NCBI GenBank assembly: GCA_963969595.1
Contig: OZ018410.1
Location: 29,268,913 to 29,332,912 of the forward strand
DNA: 64,000 nucleotides
DNA from: Neckera pumila
Lineage: Eukaryota; Streptophyta; Bryopsida; Hypnales; Neckeraceae
Reading direction: 5' to 3'
In this document: positions 22,701-33,954 of the stretch, in pieces
How positions within the stretch are numbered: the stretch's first letter is position 1
Layout of the letters: every line of letters begins with the position of its first letter
The notes under the pieces: model-generated
What the model was told of the DNA's origin: nothing
The model's database searches: none
What the model saw: the letters and a program-made list of their open reading frames with translations, nothing else
Translations under genes and position numbers: made by a program

Positions 22701-22842
22701 CCAGGGTGATAGTGAACAACAACACCGCACTGCCGGACGTTCCAGACGCAGTGAAGTCCAAGTCCAATGAGAGTGGTCGTGCAGGAAAACCTTCCGTAAT
22801 GGCGGGATCCGACCTTCCACAAGACGACGGCGACGACCTGTA
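19708..22842 (+). pseudogene. Decayed 5' part of the MULE's Ulp1-bearing gene
   Basis: A chain of open segments in consistent frames, running from MPRSSVTVSDDS (19708) through exon-like blocks with introns. Donors are GATCAG|GTTTGT (~20971) and CAGAAG|GTAAGA (~22019); acceptors are TAATACAG (~21170) and CCGTGTAG (~22186). In-frame stops occur at about 19795, 19909, 20308, 20794, 21299, 21515, 22577 and 22842, mostly TAG flanked by otherwise sensible protein. The encoded sequence is charged and Lys/Glu-rich with acidic serine stretches and helices (VEKEKARKTLEVLRFKHVED). It belongs with the protease domain downstream. I recognise no further domain. Confidence 0.6.
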
Positions 22843-23185
22843 GTCGGTTGAATAGGACACCACTCGTGACCCACATGTCCTTGCAGACAAGGTCACGGAA
22901 GACGCGCTCGATGCAGAGCAGTGAGACCTGTAGGCCTATGTAGTTCTGCGGTGTAGACGATGCTCTCGTGTCATGCAGTGGTATGCCACTGCAGAACACT
23001 ATGTCCCACGAAAAATGTTCTGCGTTGGACACTTGTATACCTCAATGAACCGTGCTTATTTACAGAGTTCATTCCAATCATATTCTACAATCTTGCACTC
23101 ATTGGCTTCATTCTCATTGTGGATTGCATTAGTTTAGTGTTGCAGTGAATTGCCCAAAGTAACGATTACCTACTTCGTGTTGCAG

Positions 23186-24028
23186 GCTTGAAGGCGAACT
23201 TGACCGCATTGTGGATATGGTAGGTGGATGTGAGGTGTTCATGCTGCACTTCAGAGAAGCAAGTCACTCTTGCTCTCTGGCCGTTCCGCGGGACACTCAG
23301 GCCCTTTTTGAACGGGATGGGTGGGTTAGTTCTGCTCTTTTTGATTGGTTTCGCCATTGGTGCTTATTGTAGTACCCTTCTGAGCAATACCTGTTCTGCA
23401 GTCCGTTTCTTTTCAGCTCTCTAAAGAAATTCGCGGCCGGCCAAAAGGAGACGTACAGCCTAGTTGAGGAGTTTTTAAGGAAGAAATTTCCACTTGACCG
23501 TGATCCCCCCATTTTGGTAGTGCCTGTTGTGGATGCGGGGCACTGGAGTTTAGCGGTCATGACGAGTGAGTCACAGCTATTCCATTTTGATTCACTGCAT
23601 TCTGCTACATTGCACAACAACACGACTTTCTATCGACTTCTAGGTAAACTATGGGCTCAGAGATTAGGGATAACTCAGCAGGACAAGAGGTACGGCTATG
23701 CCGTCGACCGGCGTTCTTGGAAGCGACTGTCAGTGCTGATGCAGAGTGACATGTGGGAGTGCGGATATTGGACCATGAAGTACGCTTTGACATGCATCCA
23801 ACAATGCTCTAAGGGAGCACTTAGTGCGTCAAAGGTACGTAATTCTAACGAGAAGTTTACCACTGGACATTTCCTCTTACATTCGCAAGACACGTGTTGA
23901 AGTGTGTAAGGCTGTTTCAGGTGTCGAAGCGGTTGACGGAGGATGGTGGGATCCAGATGCGGGACTGGGTTAAGAGAACTCTGTACCAAGTCCTGCGCAG
24001 CATGCACGGTCCCGATGCTCAGTGGTAG
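23186..24028 (+). CDS. Ulp1/C48-like cysteine protease domain (transposon-borne)
   Basis: Exons 23186-23359, 23417-23834 and 23921-24028 join in phase, ending at TAG 24026-24028. The sequence GWVSSALFDWFRH is the entry helix typical of Ulp1. The catalytic triad is visible as His in DAGHWSLAV, Asp in LFHFDSLHS and Cys in MWECGYWTMKYAL, with a Gln (VLMQSD) just before the Cys as oxyanion residue. Family knowledge: these enzymes remove SUMO or related modifiers, and plant MULEs sometimes carry such domains. This 3' part has no stop codons, unlike the 5' part of the same gene, so the protease fold decayed later or less. It probably belongs to the long upstream frame rather than being a free-standing gene. 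Confidence 0.75.
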
Positions 24029-24239
24029 GTATTCCTTAGCCCCGCTAAACCAAGATGCAGTATTGCAGAGCAGGACGCCGGCGATTCCGAATGGGAACTC
24101 CTGGAACACGGTCAGCTTGCAAGTGGCGATTCCCTGGTGACCTCCATTAGCGCCCACGAAGGTTCCCGGAGTGCGAAAGGAGCAGAACATACCCGCAGTG
24201 TGCAGAGGTTGTCCCCAAAGAAGATCGATTACGCAAGTT

Positions 24240-24938
24240 CTTGAATTATTTTGTAAGCTGTTTAGATCTATGGTAGATCTGAAGTCGAGCAGCTGTAAAT
24301 TAGGCCCAAGTATATTGGGATAGGATTCTGCTTCAACAGTATGGCATGCAAGAATTCATGCAGTGAGTTCATTCCAGTGCAGTACTGTAGTTGGTGGACC
24401 CCCCAGAGACGTCGTCATGAAGTAACACTGGGGGCTGTATATATACTACTTTCAGGTCCTCACGCTCCTATCGGGGTTTAGGGTCACATTTCAGTTTGTA
24501 CTCCGGCTTGGACAACACAGTGGATGAACTCCACTTCTGTTAATTGTATTGTTAATTATATTATTATCTGCCAATTAAATTGTGCTGCGCATTAGGATTC
24601 CCCTTGGCACCAATAGGAGCCTCTAAGCAACGTTTTTCAGTTTTCTAAAATATTTGGTTCCAATTTTTTTTTCTTAACATTTTATTTATTTATCTTGTAG
24701 TTTCCTTAATGCTTCAAAGCTCTGCGTTGCGCCGAGAGTGACCCTATAATGCAGCATGGAGTCCCCCTATTTTTAAGAAATTAAAAAACAAATAAATAAA
24801 AATTTGTAGCAAAATGTATCCCATTCCAATTTTTTAAAAATAAAAAAAACAATAAAAAAAAATGGGTAGCAAAGTGTATACCCTCCCAAACTCTAAAAAA
24901 TTATAACAAAAAAAAGGAAGCAAAATGTATGCCCTTCC

Positions 24939-24984
<46 letters not shown>

Positions 24985-26407
24985 GTAGCAAGATGTATGC
25001 CCTCCGAAGTCTTAAAAAATAAAAAAATAAATAATGAAAAATGGTAGCAAAATGTATTACCTCCCAATTCTTAAAAAAGTAAAAAAAAAGTAAAAAAAAA
25101 TAGGTAGAAAAATGTATCCCGTCCCCCTTGCATTCCATCTTGGCGCTCAGGGGAGCTTCCAATGCCAGAAACATAATAAATCATAATAATTCTTCTAATG
25201 TTTAGATTTTATTTTATGTGCTTAGGAGCTCCTACTGGCCTTGATGGAAGGCATGCAGTTAGACTTCAGTCATAACCAATACACGATAATAGGTACAAAA
25301 ATTTACCAAATATCATAAACTTTGATCTAATTTTTTGGATGGAAGTCTAGAAAATGAAATGTGATTTGTAGTGGATTATGATCTTCAATAACTAAGGCGA
25401 CCAAAATTGCAAGACAAAATTTCTAAGTGTACTTGTACATTTATTTGTCTTCTTTCCAAAATGATAAAAAGGTAGAAAATGTACCATAATTCTGGAAAAA
25501 TATGGATGCATGAATTTAAACTTTGTCATTATAATGTTGATTTTTTTTCAAATTTCTTTTTTCTTATATTCTTTTCCCTATATGTTGTTCATTTCTAAAT
25601 GACTTGAAATGTCCACCCTATGTAGCGAACTTTCCATGATGAATCACAATAAGGGTACCCCCACGCAGGACCTTTCTTTATATATATGTGACCTTGTCAA
25701 GTGCAACTGCCCGCTTTTTATTGGGATTGCCGCTTTTTTTTTTTTCAAACCAGACACTATTAGCTTGCAATGTGCAAGGTGGAAAGTTCAGATATCTCTT
25801 CCCGATCTTCTCAAAACAGTTTACTACAAGATCCTATGGGTTCCGTGTGTTCTCGACGTTTTAAATTTTTCCCAAATTGCACCCTCTTACATTTGCATGA
25901 CAATGTTGTAGGAATTTCGGTGAAAACATAGTCAGCGTTTTCTAAAAAGTTACTGGCATGTATAATCCATTATCAATTTGTGTGGTAAGCTTCTATATGA
26001 AACCGAAAACCGCCTAACATCACTTCAGTGTGTGTTCTGTGTGACAAAGGTGACCCTAACCCATGAGGAAAGCAGTGGCAGTAGAGCACTAGCTACAAAT
26101 TCGAACAAGGGATACGGTGGAACCCGCACACAACACTTAATCTCCCAGAAACAAGATTGAGAGAATAAATCCATTGTTGTATCGAAATGCAGATAACAAA
26201 ATGTTCACTCAGTCCATGTTCTGCAGTGCCTAGTCTTCTTGGACAAATCCAAAGAAGAAGGTTAATATGCGACAAAAAGAGGACCACATGAACGCATCAG
26301 TTTACAGTTCATGCTCTAATGTATATCCATACACGTGTTGCACACTGTGAGCAAAACGACACACAATGTTCTGCACATATGGTTCAGGAAGTCTTGCACC
26401 AGTAGGG
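24240..26407. other. Non-coding middle of the MULE, between convergent gene ends
   Basis: No coding region seen. It holds an A-rich minisatellite (24780-25125) and AT-rich DNA. Since the two MULE genes converge here, their 3' ends and polyadenylation sites should lie at its edges. Confidence 0.5.
24780..25125. repeat. A-rich minisatellite, ~55-70 bp units
   Basis: About six units, each starting GGTAGCAAAATGTATNCCCT(C/T)CC(A) and followed by a run of A-rich sequence of variable length. One unit contains an oligo-A run of roughly 35 bases (24943-24980). Long - strand frames here are poly-Phe artefacts of these runs. Confidence 0.85.
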
Positions 26408-29330
26408 TTATTTCTTAGGAGTCCTCGTATGTGAAGCCTTCCTGCTTTTCGACTCCAAGAAACTACGGTACCTCTTCAGCGAGTTGTCCCCCGAAGTCCC
26501 CTCAAAAACCCGTGAGCTCGAGTTCTCTTCAACTCCAGTGAGGCCCCAGGCTACAAGTTCGATTTGCTTTCCCCTCGCGTTCTTCAGGTCTGCAAGGAGG
26601 AAGTCAAAGAGTTGAGGGTGTTCTGCTGCACCGTCGACTAGAGCATCAAACAGTTTTGCCGCCGTAACCTTAGGATCCTGAGCTTTTTGAACGGCCTCGG
26701 CGCCAGTGTGCAGAACGTTTACTGCAAAATTCTTTAGTACTCGGTCATCTATGGCAGTGGCATTCTCAAGCTCCGAGAACATGTTCTGCATTGTTTCGAA
26801 CGCCTCTTGACGTGGATGAAAGCACTGGGACAGCGGAATCTCCTTCTCCACTCTGTACGAAGTACCGACCTCTCTGATAAGAAGTCCATCTGAAACCTCC
26901 GAGTGTAGGAGACGGAACACTTTCATTGTATGTTTGCAGATCATGCCCTGCAGTCCAACATGACAGTCACATTGGGCCCACTCTGAATCAGGTCCAAAGA
27001 TGGTCCAAACCTTGGGAGCGTGGTTGATGGAGCTAACAACCGCGATGTCCTTCCTGTCCGGATAGATAGTCACTACCGAATCCGGAATGGTTTTGGCCCG
27101 GACTATCGCAGTGGCAACAATCCCCTCTTGGTTCTTATTCCGCATGAACCCATAGACCTTGCACTGCACTGCGTACCAATAATGGGTGCACACATCTCCC
27201 ACAAGATGGAAAATGAGCCAATCTAATCTTCTACCATCAAACCGTTCGCGGGAGGACTTCAAAATGCTTTTCAAGTTCCCGTGGTAGGACTCGATAGCAG
27301 CATTTGTGTTCTGCCCGGCGTGTGGAATCGTCCGGTTGCTCACACACTACATTCCTGCCTTGTTCCGCCGGTGTTTTTTCATATAGTTCATGAAGGTGGC
27401 AGCATTTGGGCGTTCTTTAGAAAGGGTGTCAAGTGCCTGTTGTGCCTAGAGGACAGGATCGCAGTCCACCGGCAGTCCTTTGCCGTACATGATGTCACCA
27501 ATTGCGTTCAGCACATACGCCCGCTCTCCAGTAGTCGAAATTTTCTTCACCGCATTCTCTTTACAGGCCTTCCGAACTTACCAGAGGCACAGGGAAATTG
27601 CACAGTGCAGCCAAATTGTCCTGCATAATCCTTATCGTCTTAAACATTGGCATCTGGTTTTCAGGAGTTATACGCTTGAACTCAAAGAATTTTCTAGAGT
27701 CCACCCTAAACTGAAAATACATAATACTTAAATGCCGCGTGCTTTCAGTTTCAGGTGGTGGTCATGCACATGTATCTAAGGATGTCCTGTCGTACATGGC
27801 TGTGTACAGCCAAGTACGACTGAAGCTACGTGGACATTGACAATTCTTCCTAAGATGAGAGTGTATCCATAACTAAAACCGGGCGGAAGTACCTGAGCAC
27901 ATTTATCTCAGCTTGAGCATTGTCGATGATAATTGATGTTGGAGACCAAGACCGGTGGTCTTTAAGTACTCGATTCTGCAGCTCTTGGAGAACGTACCGC
28001 AGGTCTTGCTCTCGGCACTGGGAGATGACGAAGAATGCGACTGGAATTCCGTTCTTCCACTTGTCAAAAACCATCACCGTGTACAAGGGGTACTGCAGTC
28101 CATGCTCATTGTTAGATCATCTCATATTGTCTATTTCTTCTAGCTCTATGTGGAGGGGAAAACTTCTTTCGAGTTTTAACCCTGGAAGCAATGATGCAGA
28201 ACCCAGAAACTTCATTATAATTAGAGCTGTCTATCGGAATCGAAGCAATTGGAAGTGCTTGAGAGTAGTGAGGCGCACCCGAGTAACGATGTGCCAAACG
28301 TGGCATCAATGGAGAGCGCGCTGTTGTGCCCGCACTTCGCAAGCATCTCCAACTGCCATGGAGTTTGTATCCCTAGAGTGAATGGTGTATCGTCCTGCTT
28401 CTTTTCATTTAGATCTAGGAGGCCATGTTCTCAGTAGCAGAACACTGAGTCTGGGTTCTCATCAACCCACATCTTCACGCTTCTGGGATCACTGGCATGC
28501 CTCTGCCAAAGCGCTTTGTCTCTTGTTTTGGCGAGGTTTTGGACGTCCTGTGCCTGCACGAATGTGTCCCTACTAACCTCGCCGCTCTCTGCTGCCAAGT
28601 TCTTCACAAACATCTTATGCTATTGCATGACCTGGGAAGGGGACAAACCAAGCCAGAGAAGGTTCGTCATGTGTTTCTTCATCTCGTCTGAAAGCGCAAA
28701 ACCCAGACTGTCCTTGAATCTAGGAACCCGGACTCCGTGAACAACATGACCTTCTTTGATGGTATGGTGGGGATGGCAGTAGATGATCTGGCAGATTTTT
28801 GGGTCCTGGTATAGTTGCTTGGCAAAGAAGCAGCACTGGCATCCTCGTTTTATTGATCTTCCGAATTGCTTCTTACCAATTCTCTTCCGCTTTCCTTGAC
28901 TCGGTTGTGTAGTAGGGAAAACATCATACTCAGGAACTACCTTCTTGCCTCTCCGTTTACCCATGCTGTTCTCTACAGCCTTCTTTCTTTTCTTGGTTGA
29001 CGAGTCCAGAACTGCTTGGACGTCTTGTGGCACGACTTCGGAGTGGTTCTGCGGCCCAAAGCAGCAGTGGTATCTGCAGTATCAGTGCAAACGAGGATGC
29101 AAATGTCAAGCAGTGAAACCAGACCGAAGTTTTGAACAGTTACTCCTACTTAATCGTGGAGAGCCAGTGTGCATGTTGCCCTGTCAAGGTGGCCACAGAT
29201 TGCATGAATTTGTTTGGTGACTTGCAGGACAGAACCTTTGCACCCTTGCAAGTTGGATACCCTAATTCTTAAGCCAACACGTTGGGTAAGAGTTTCCAGT
29301 TGCACTTACCGGATAATTTGGAAAGCGGAG
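26408..29330 (-). pseudogene. MULE DDE transposase, central and C-terminal part with SWIM zinc finger
   Basis: Read on the - strand from 29330 downwards. The first exon end is ...LSKLSG with donor GTAAGTGC. A lysine-rich exon (from ~29033) then has a Cys/His cluster (RGCQCCFFAK...CQIIYCHPHHTIKEGHVVHG), a FAR1/WRKY-GCM1-like DNA-binding finger. Next come VSRDTFVQAQDVQNL and WVDENPDSVF (28431-28613). The DDE core follows: Asp in ALSIDATFGT (28305-28307), Asp in SIIIDNAQAEINVL (~27915), and Glu in NAAIESYHGNLKS (~27297). The SWIM finger is CDCHVGLQGMICKH (~26950). The last exon ends at 26408. A TAG at 28618-28620 interrupts the frame between VMQ and HKMF. The gene continues upstream at 32960-33385 beyond a solo LTR. 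Confidence 0.85.
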
Positions 29331-32300
29331 TGTGGGAGCACGCATCGTCATTTTTTTAGAAATCCGGATTAGTTTAAGATCAATTCCGTAAATATTTTCA
29401 AAATTTTGTAGTAGTGGAACTGTGAACTAGAACATTTAGTGGAAACTAGTTAGTCAGGAAGTTCCGGCTCACAAAAACTTGTAGAAGAAGTAAGAAACGG
29501 ACTTTTACCGGAATCTGGAAACCGGAATGAGATCCGGATTCCGGCAACCTACGAACTAGGGGTCTGGCCTTCGAAAACTAGGGATCCGTTTGAAAAAGGC
29601 GGCGCATTAAATGACCGAACCAACGGGTGTCGGTCACTGGCCGGGTACTTAAGCGGACGATCTTCTCATTCTTCTCCCTCTTTCTTCCACTCGAGGAGGT
29701 GTGTGCTTGCAGGTTTTGGAGCGCGTTTTCTCTTAGAAGAGTGAAAGAGTGGTGAGTTAGGCCGGATAGGGAGAGAAGGAAAGGAGGGTGCCGATTGCAC
29801 CGGATTGTAGTTCAAGGGCGGAAACGTCAGAGCAGGGGCAGAAGACGGTTCCTTCTGTCAAACTCTTGTACCCGATCATTCCGTCTAATCCCGGTGAACG
29901 TTTAGAGTTAGAGGAAGATCTGTCCAAATTAAGGTGTATCGGGTTCATCCGGAAACCCTGGACGGTGAGGAGCGAGGATTTTCTTTGTGAGTTAGTCTTG
30001 GGGGCGCCGAACTAGTTCGAGCCAACGCCAAAGGGTCAGTTGTCATCCTGGACGGAAGGGATGTGGGCGGAAACTTACGGGTTGACGCAGTTCGGATCCG
30101 GAAGCGCAACCCGGACGGATAAGTTTCATGAAGGAAAGTTCAAGAAACCACCGCACCACAAGGAGGGTTTCTCCGTTAGTGATTGTATCAATGAGCCCCA
30201 TAGGAGGTTATTGAATTTCCTAATTCCTATAGTATATCCGGAAAAACCAACGAGAATTACGGTCACAGTCGCGAATACGATTTTCGGAGCACTCGAAGGT
30301 CGGGTCGTGAACTGGGTAGGCCTAATCCACCAGAAGGTCAAGAAGATGGTGCTAGCAGTCGAGAAGGCTAAGTAGAGTCCCCTCAGCACGTACTTGTTCC
30401 ACATGTATCATCATTATGATTACATGACCCCGCCGGAACAAGTTGCTTATGAGACTGGAATGCAGATCCTGAAGTATGGATTCACGGAGGAGTTGAAGCC
30501 GACGGGAGAAGCAGCAGAAGAAGAAGAAAAAGAAGAGGAGGATCCGGAACTGAAGCCGCTGGAGAAGAAGAAGCGGCATAAGCTAACCAATCCGGACTCA
30601 CGAAGAGTAAGTGTGGACGTACCGGAATTGAATCCGACCCTGACCCAACCATCGCCGGAACTTTCCGATGTATCGAACTTCTATGAGACCGGAGCCCGAT
30701 GGATGGTGCAGTGCCGAAAGATGCACGCTGAGATGGCAGGGGTGATCACGGGCGTTGCTAGCGAGTTAAATGTCAAGACGGATCAGATCTTCAACGAACT
30801 CCGGAAGAGACCTGATCCGGCACTACTCCAAGAAAAGGACAAGGAGATCGCACTGCTGAAGGCGGAACGGGATCACTACAAGAACAAGTTCAACTGGACG
30901 AAGGGACAGTCGATCTCAGCCCAGAAGAAGGAGACGGATGCCCTGAAGCTTGTCCGGGATTTAAAGGGGTTGGTAGAACAACCGGAACATTTGGTCATCC
31001 GGTTTGTGCTCTACACGAAGAAACTCGAGAACGACGGCATTGTCACCGGATCTCGAGTTTTGCAAGTCCTGGTCGATTACGAGGCCAAGATGAAGACTAT
31101 TTTGGACGAGATGCGACAGTTGCTGAGTCCTCTAGATGTGGCCAAGGACGAGTTTGGGCCATTTCCAGATATCTTCATGGAGTCGCCGGCCAAGTACGGG
31201 ACCGGAACATCCGGAACAAAAGAAGACCCAGGCTTGAAGTCTCTCTTTAAGCTGCCCCAGGTACCTTCCTCGGGTCAATTCCAGAAGTGGGGAACAGTGA
31301 GTACTTTTAGTCCGTCCTCACAGTCTCCGGCGGAATCCGGAAAGACAGGGCAGAGATTGCCAATCCAGAGGGACCTCTTAGAAGGTATGGGGACGATAAA
31401 TTCGGCAAGGGAGCACCTGGAGAAACTTTTTCACATGGCGGAGCCATCACCAGCACGGGGGACACAATTGATCGATCTGGGAGATCCGACTCCAGAGGCG
31501 AGATCGAAACTCAAGCCAGAAACCCGGAGGAACACGAGGTCAGAAATAGTGGAGGTCAAATTCTCAGATCCGAATGAAGAATTGGAGATGGTAGAACCTG
31601 GGAAGCAACTCAAACTCCGGAAGTCGGAGAAGCGGAAGCCGGAAGGTAAGAAGCCAGCGAAATAGGAGATTGAAGACTCTGAATCTAGTGAGTTTGAATC
31701 CGCTATTGAGTCTGAGGAAGATACGGATGAGGAAGAGACGTCTCCTACGACCCGGCAGAATCCGCCTCGAGCTGCCAAGATGACGCCAGCCAAGGGTTCC
31801 GGTAAATCGACAACCAAGCAGGGAGCCGGAAGTTCAAAGAAGTCTCGGATGACCAAGTAGTTCAAAGGGGACTACTTGTAGGGTGGATTAGAATTTAGTT
31901 AGTTAGTTCCGGAACTGGAATCCTAGCGTGGGCCCGGGTTTCGGAAGTTTAGGGATAAGGACTTTCCCGGTTAATCGGGATTTCCTTGGTGTGTATGTGA
32001 GGTTGCCCTGGTTTTTGGGCTGCCCTTTGTTGTTTTTAGGGTGTTGACTTTGGTTTTGATTTGGGTTTTTAAGGGCGGGCAAGTTAGTTGCCTCTCATTC
32101 CCTCCTAGTTGATATTCAAATTGTATTTCATTCCCTTTTCGAAATCTAAGCTTTCGGGTATGCATTTTCATTCTATCAGCGTATCCGGATTGTGTTGACC
32201 AATGGTTTGACTGTTGGAAGGAAAGGATGGGTGAGGAGGAATCCGGGTTTAGGAGAATACGGTCTAAGTTGGGAGTGTGCTATTGTAATGTTGTTGGATT

Positions 32301-32959
32301 GTTGACTTAGGAGCTGAGCATTGTATCTTTAAATTACTACGAGAGTAGTCCGGATCTGAGTAGCGGGGAAGCGAGTCCGGTTGTCAAGCCGTGCGGAGGT
32401 AAGCGCCCGCCCAAGGAAGTTCCCACCTATCCGGAAGATCTGCCAACCTTAGAATTCATCTAACCTCTAGAAAGATCACACCCCCATACTTATACTTGAC
32501 TCTGAGATCTGTTGTTGTAGTTAGGGAGAGTGAAGTATTCCTGAGTGACCTACTTTCCGGATTTACCATCCGGGAGCTGTGAGGATCCAGATCTTCTCGT
32601 CTTGCTGCAACCTTTTGAGTACTTGGATGTTTTTATTTGTGTTTGTTAGAATTATAGGAGAACAACGAGTGGTGAGTCCCTACCCCTCTAAAAGCCCAAC
32701 AGTGGACTCTCTGAAGGTAAAACAGAGGTATAGAAAACCGGATTGGAAGCAGAGACGTAAACCGGATTCCGGATAGTTTATGATCCGGATTGTGAAAAAA
32801 GCCGGAAAAAGAGTAAGTAAGTGAGAAGAAAGAAAGATAGGAAAGCTGGATAGCTAGAACATACTACATAGAATCCGGAAATTCCCTGGGACGATATTTC
32901 GTGTTGTCTTGGCATATTTTTGTGTTAAGGATACTTACGCCTAGATTGCGCGTACGACA
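29331..32959 (+). mobile_element. LTR-type unit, family 1, copy 1 (probable solo LTR)
   Basis: Begins TGTGGGAGCACGC and ends GCGCGTACGACA (TG..CA). It is 3,629 bp and ~90% or more like copies 2 and 3. No sequence at its start recurs at its end, so it is not a complete element with short LTRs. No reverse transcriptase, integrase or primer-binding site is seen. It sits inside the MULE transposase coding region. The bases on either side (CGGAG / CGAGT) are not a clean 5-bp duplication. Confidence 0.75.
29815..31860 (+). pseudogene. LTR-encoded coiled-coil acidic protein, copy 1
   Basis: A frame of ~680 codons. The ATG used in copy 2 is AGG here (29815). TAG stops at 30013, 30373 and 31663 each stand where copy 2 has CAG. 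The N-terminal third (SWTEGMWAETYGL, SVSDCINEPHRRLLNFLIP, VTVANTIFGALEGR) is shared with the diverged family-2 protein. The middle is acidic (EEEKEEEDPE), then helical/coiled-coil (LLQEKDKEIALLKAERDHYKNKF, VLQVLVDYEAKMKTILDEM). The tail is Ser/Lys/Glu-rich. There is no zinc knuckle, protease or polymerase. It could be a Gag-like or accessory protein of the parent retroelement. I do not recognise the family. Confidence 0.65.
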
Positions 32960-33385
32960 CGAGTAAGCCTGTGGTCTGGCTAATGACCCTGCGGCATTTT
33001 TCTTCTTTACGTGGCGGTTGAAGGTAGCTGGGTATTCGGAGTTTTGTTGCTGCCCTTCGATGAAATCTTCTAATCGTTCCCAGGGAATGGCTGCAATTTC
33101 GGAGATGACGACGGAATGATTGCTAGTGGTCTCATGCGGAATCCAAACAAGGTCAGCATACTTGATGAAGCCCGATTTCGGGTACTGCACCATGTTCTAC
33201 ATTCCTCGAACGAACTCCGCCTCGCGCTCCGGGTCATAAGCTCCAGCTGCCTCTCGCTTCTCTTCCTCAGATGCTGATGATTCAAAGTCATCGGTGGACT
33301 CCATGATCGCCGTCGAGGAAGTACCATGAAATTTGGAAGACACGACGCGCACTCCGATGGCAGGACGCCCGCACGAAGGAGACAC
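32960..33385 (-). pseudogene. MULE transposase, N-terminal exon cut off by the solo LTR
   Basis: Runs on the - strand from ~33385 (ATG in MESTDDFESSASEEEK at ~33302) to the LTR boundary at 32960. It has one TAG at ~33194-33196 (RGM*NMVQY). The segment RLEDFIEGQQQNSEYPATFNRHVKKKNAAGSLARPQAYS resembles the N-terminal domain found ahead of FAR1/MULE-type zinc fingers. It continues in frame on the other side of the LTR (29330 downwards: LSKLSG), which shows where the LTR landed. Confidence 0.7.
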
Positions 33386-33937
33386 TGAACTCTAGATTCC
33401 GCTGTGTTTCGCATTGTTGCTCTTGTGACATGCAGGTCGGTGTTGCGAAGCATGTGTAATACATTGACTACGTAGTATACCTCCTCTGTACAATCATCTA
33501 AGTAGGCGTAGCACGGATTGCATGACACACTCTAAATCCTACCTAAAGAGATAATACAATAAATTAGTCCCTGCAAACGTGTACAGTCCACTGCGAACAT
33601 GCGCCAAAACAAGAAAATGGCAAAGCGGCAACAGTAGCGCCGGCAAATACCCAGGAGCGGCCCCGAAACCCTAAACCGCCGGCACCAACAAGGTTATGGG
33701 TGTGATACATGAAATCGAGTAAACCTAAAATCGCATGCAGAACATCCCCGACATTTTCAACGGTCTGCTCATCGTGGTTGCGAAATACATTCATCATTTT
33801 TATTTCAAGTGGAACAGAAAAATGCCTAGAGCACAGCAATTGTGAAACTCTACTTCGTGAGGAGGGACGACGGAGCTGATTTTTGGCAGTATGTCATGGA
33901 GCAGTCGAAAATGCAGAACGTCTGCTTGCATTTGACT
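33386..33937. other. Subterminal MULE sequence, upstream of the transposase
   Basis: No gene recognised. This would be the promoter side of the - strand transposase. It holds GCAGAAC heptamers at 33737 and 33913. Confidence 0.5.
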
Positions 33938-33954
33938 TCCTGCAATTAATTCAC

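Noticed and set aside
24834..25174. Long - strand frames rich in Phe
   Set aside because: They are translations of poly-A runs in the minisatellite; frames disappear when the runs change length.
19708..31860. TAG codons as recoded or edited sense codons
   Set aside because: Sister copies have CAG or TGG at the same places and frameshifts also occur, so ordinary decay explains them; host genes show no in-frame TAG.
33070..33528. 152-residue - strand frame overlapping the transposase N-terminus
   Set aside because: It is in a different frame from the recognisable MULE N-terminal domain, and has no motif.
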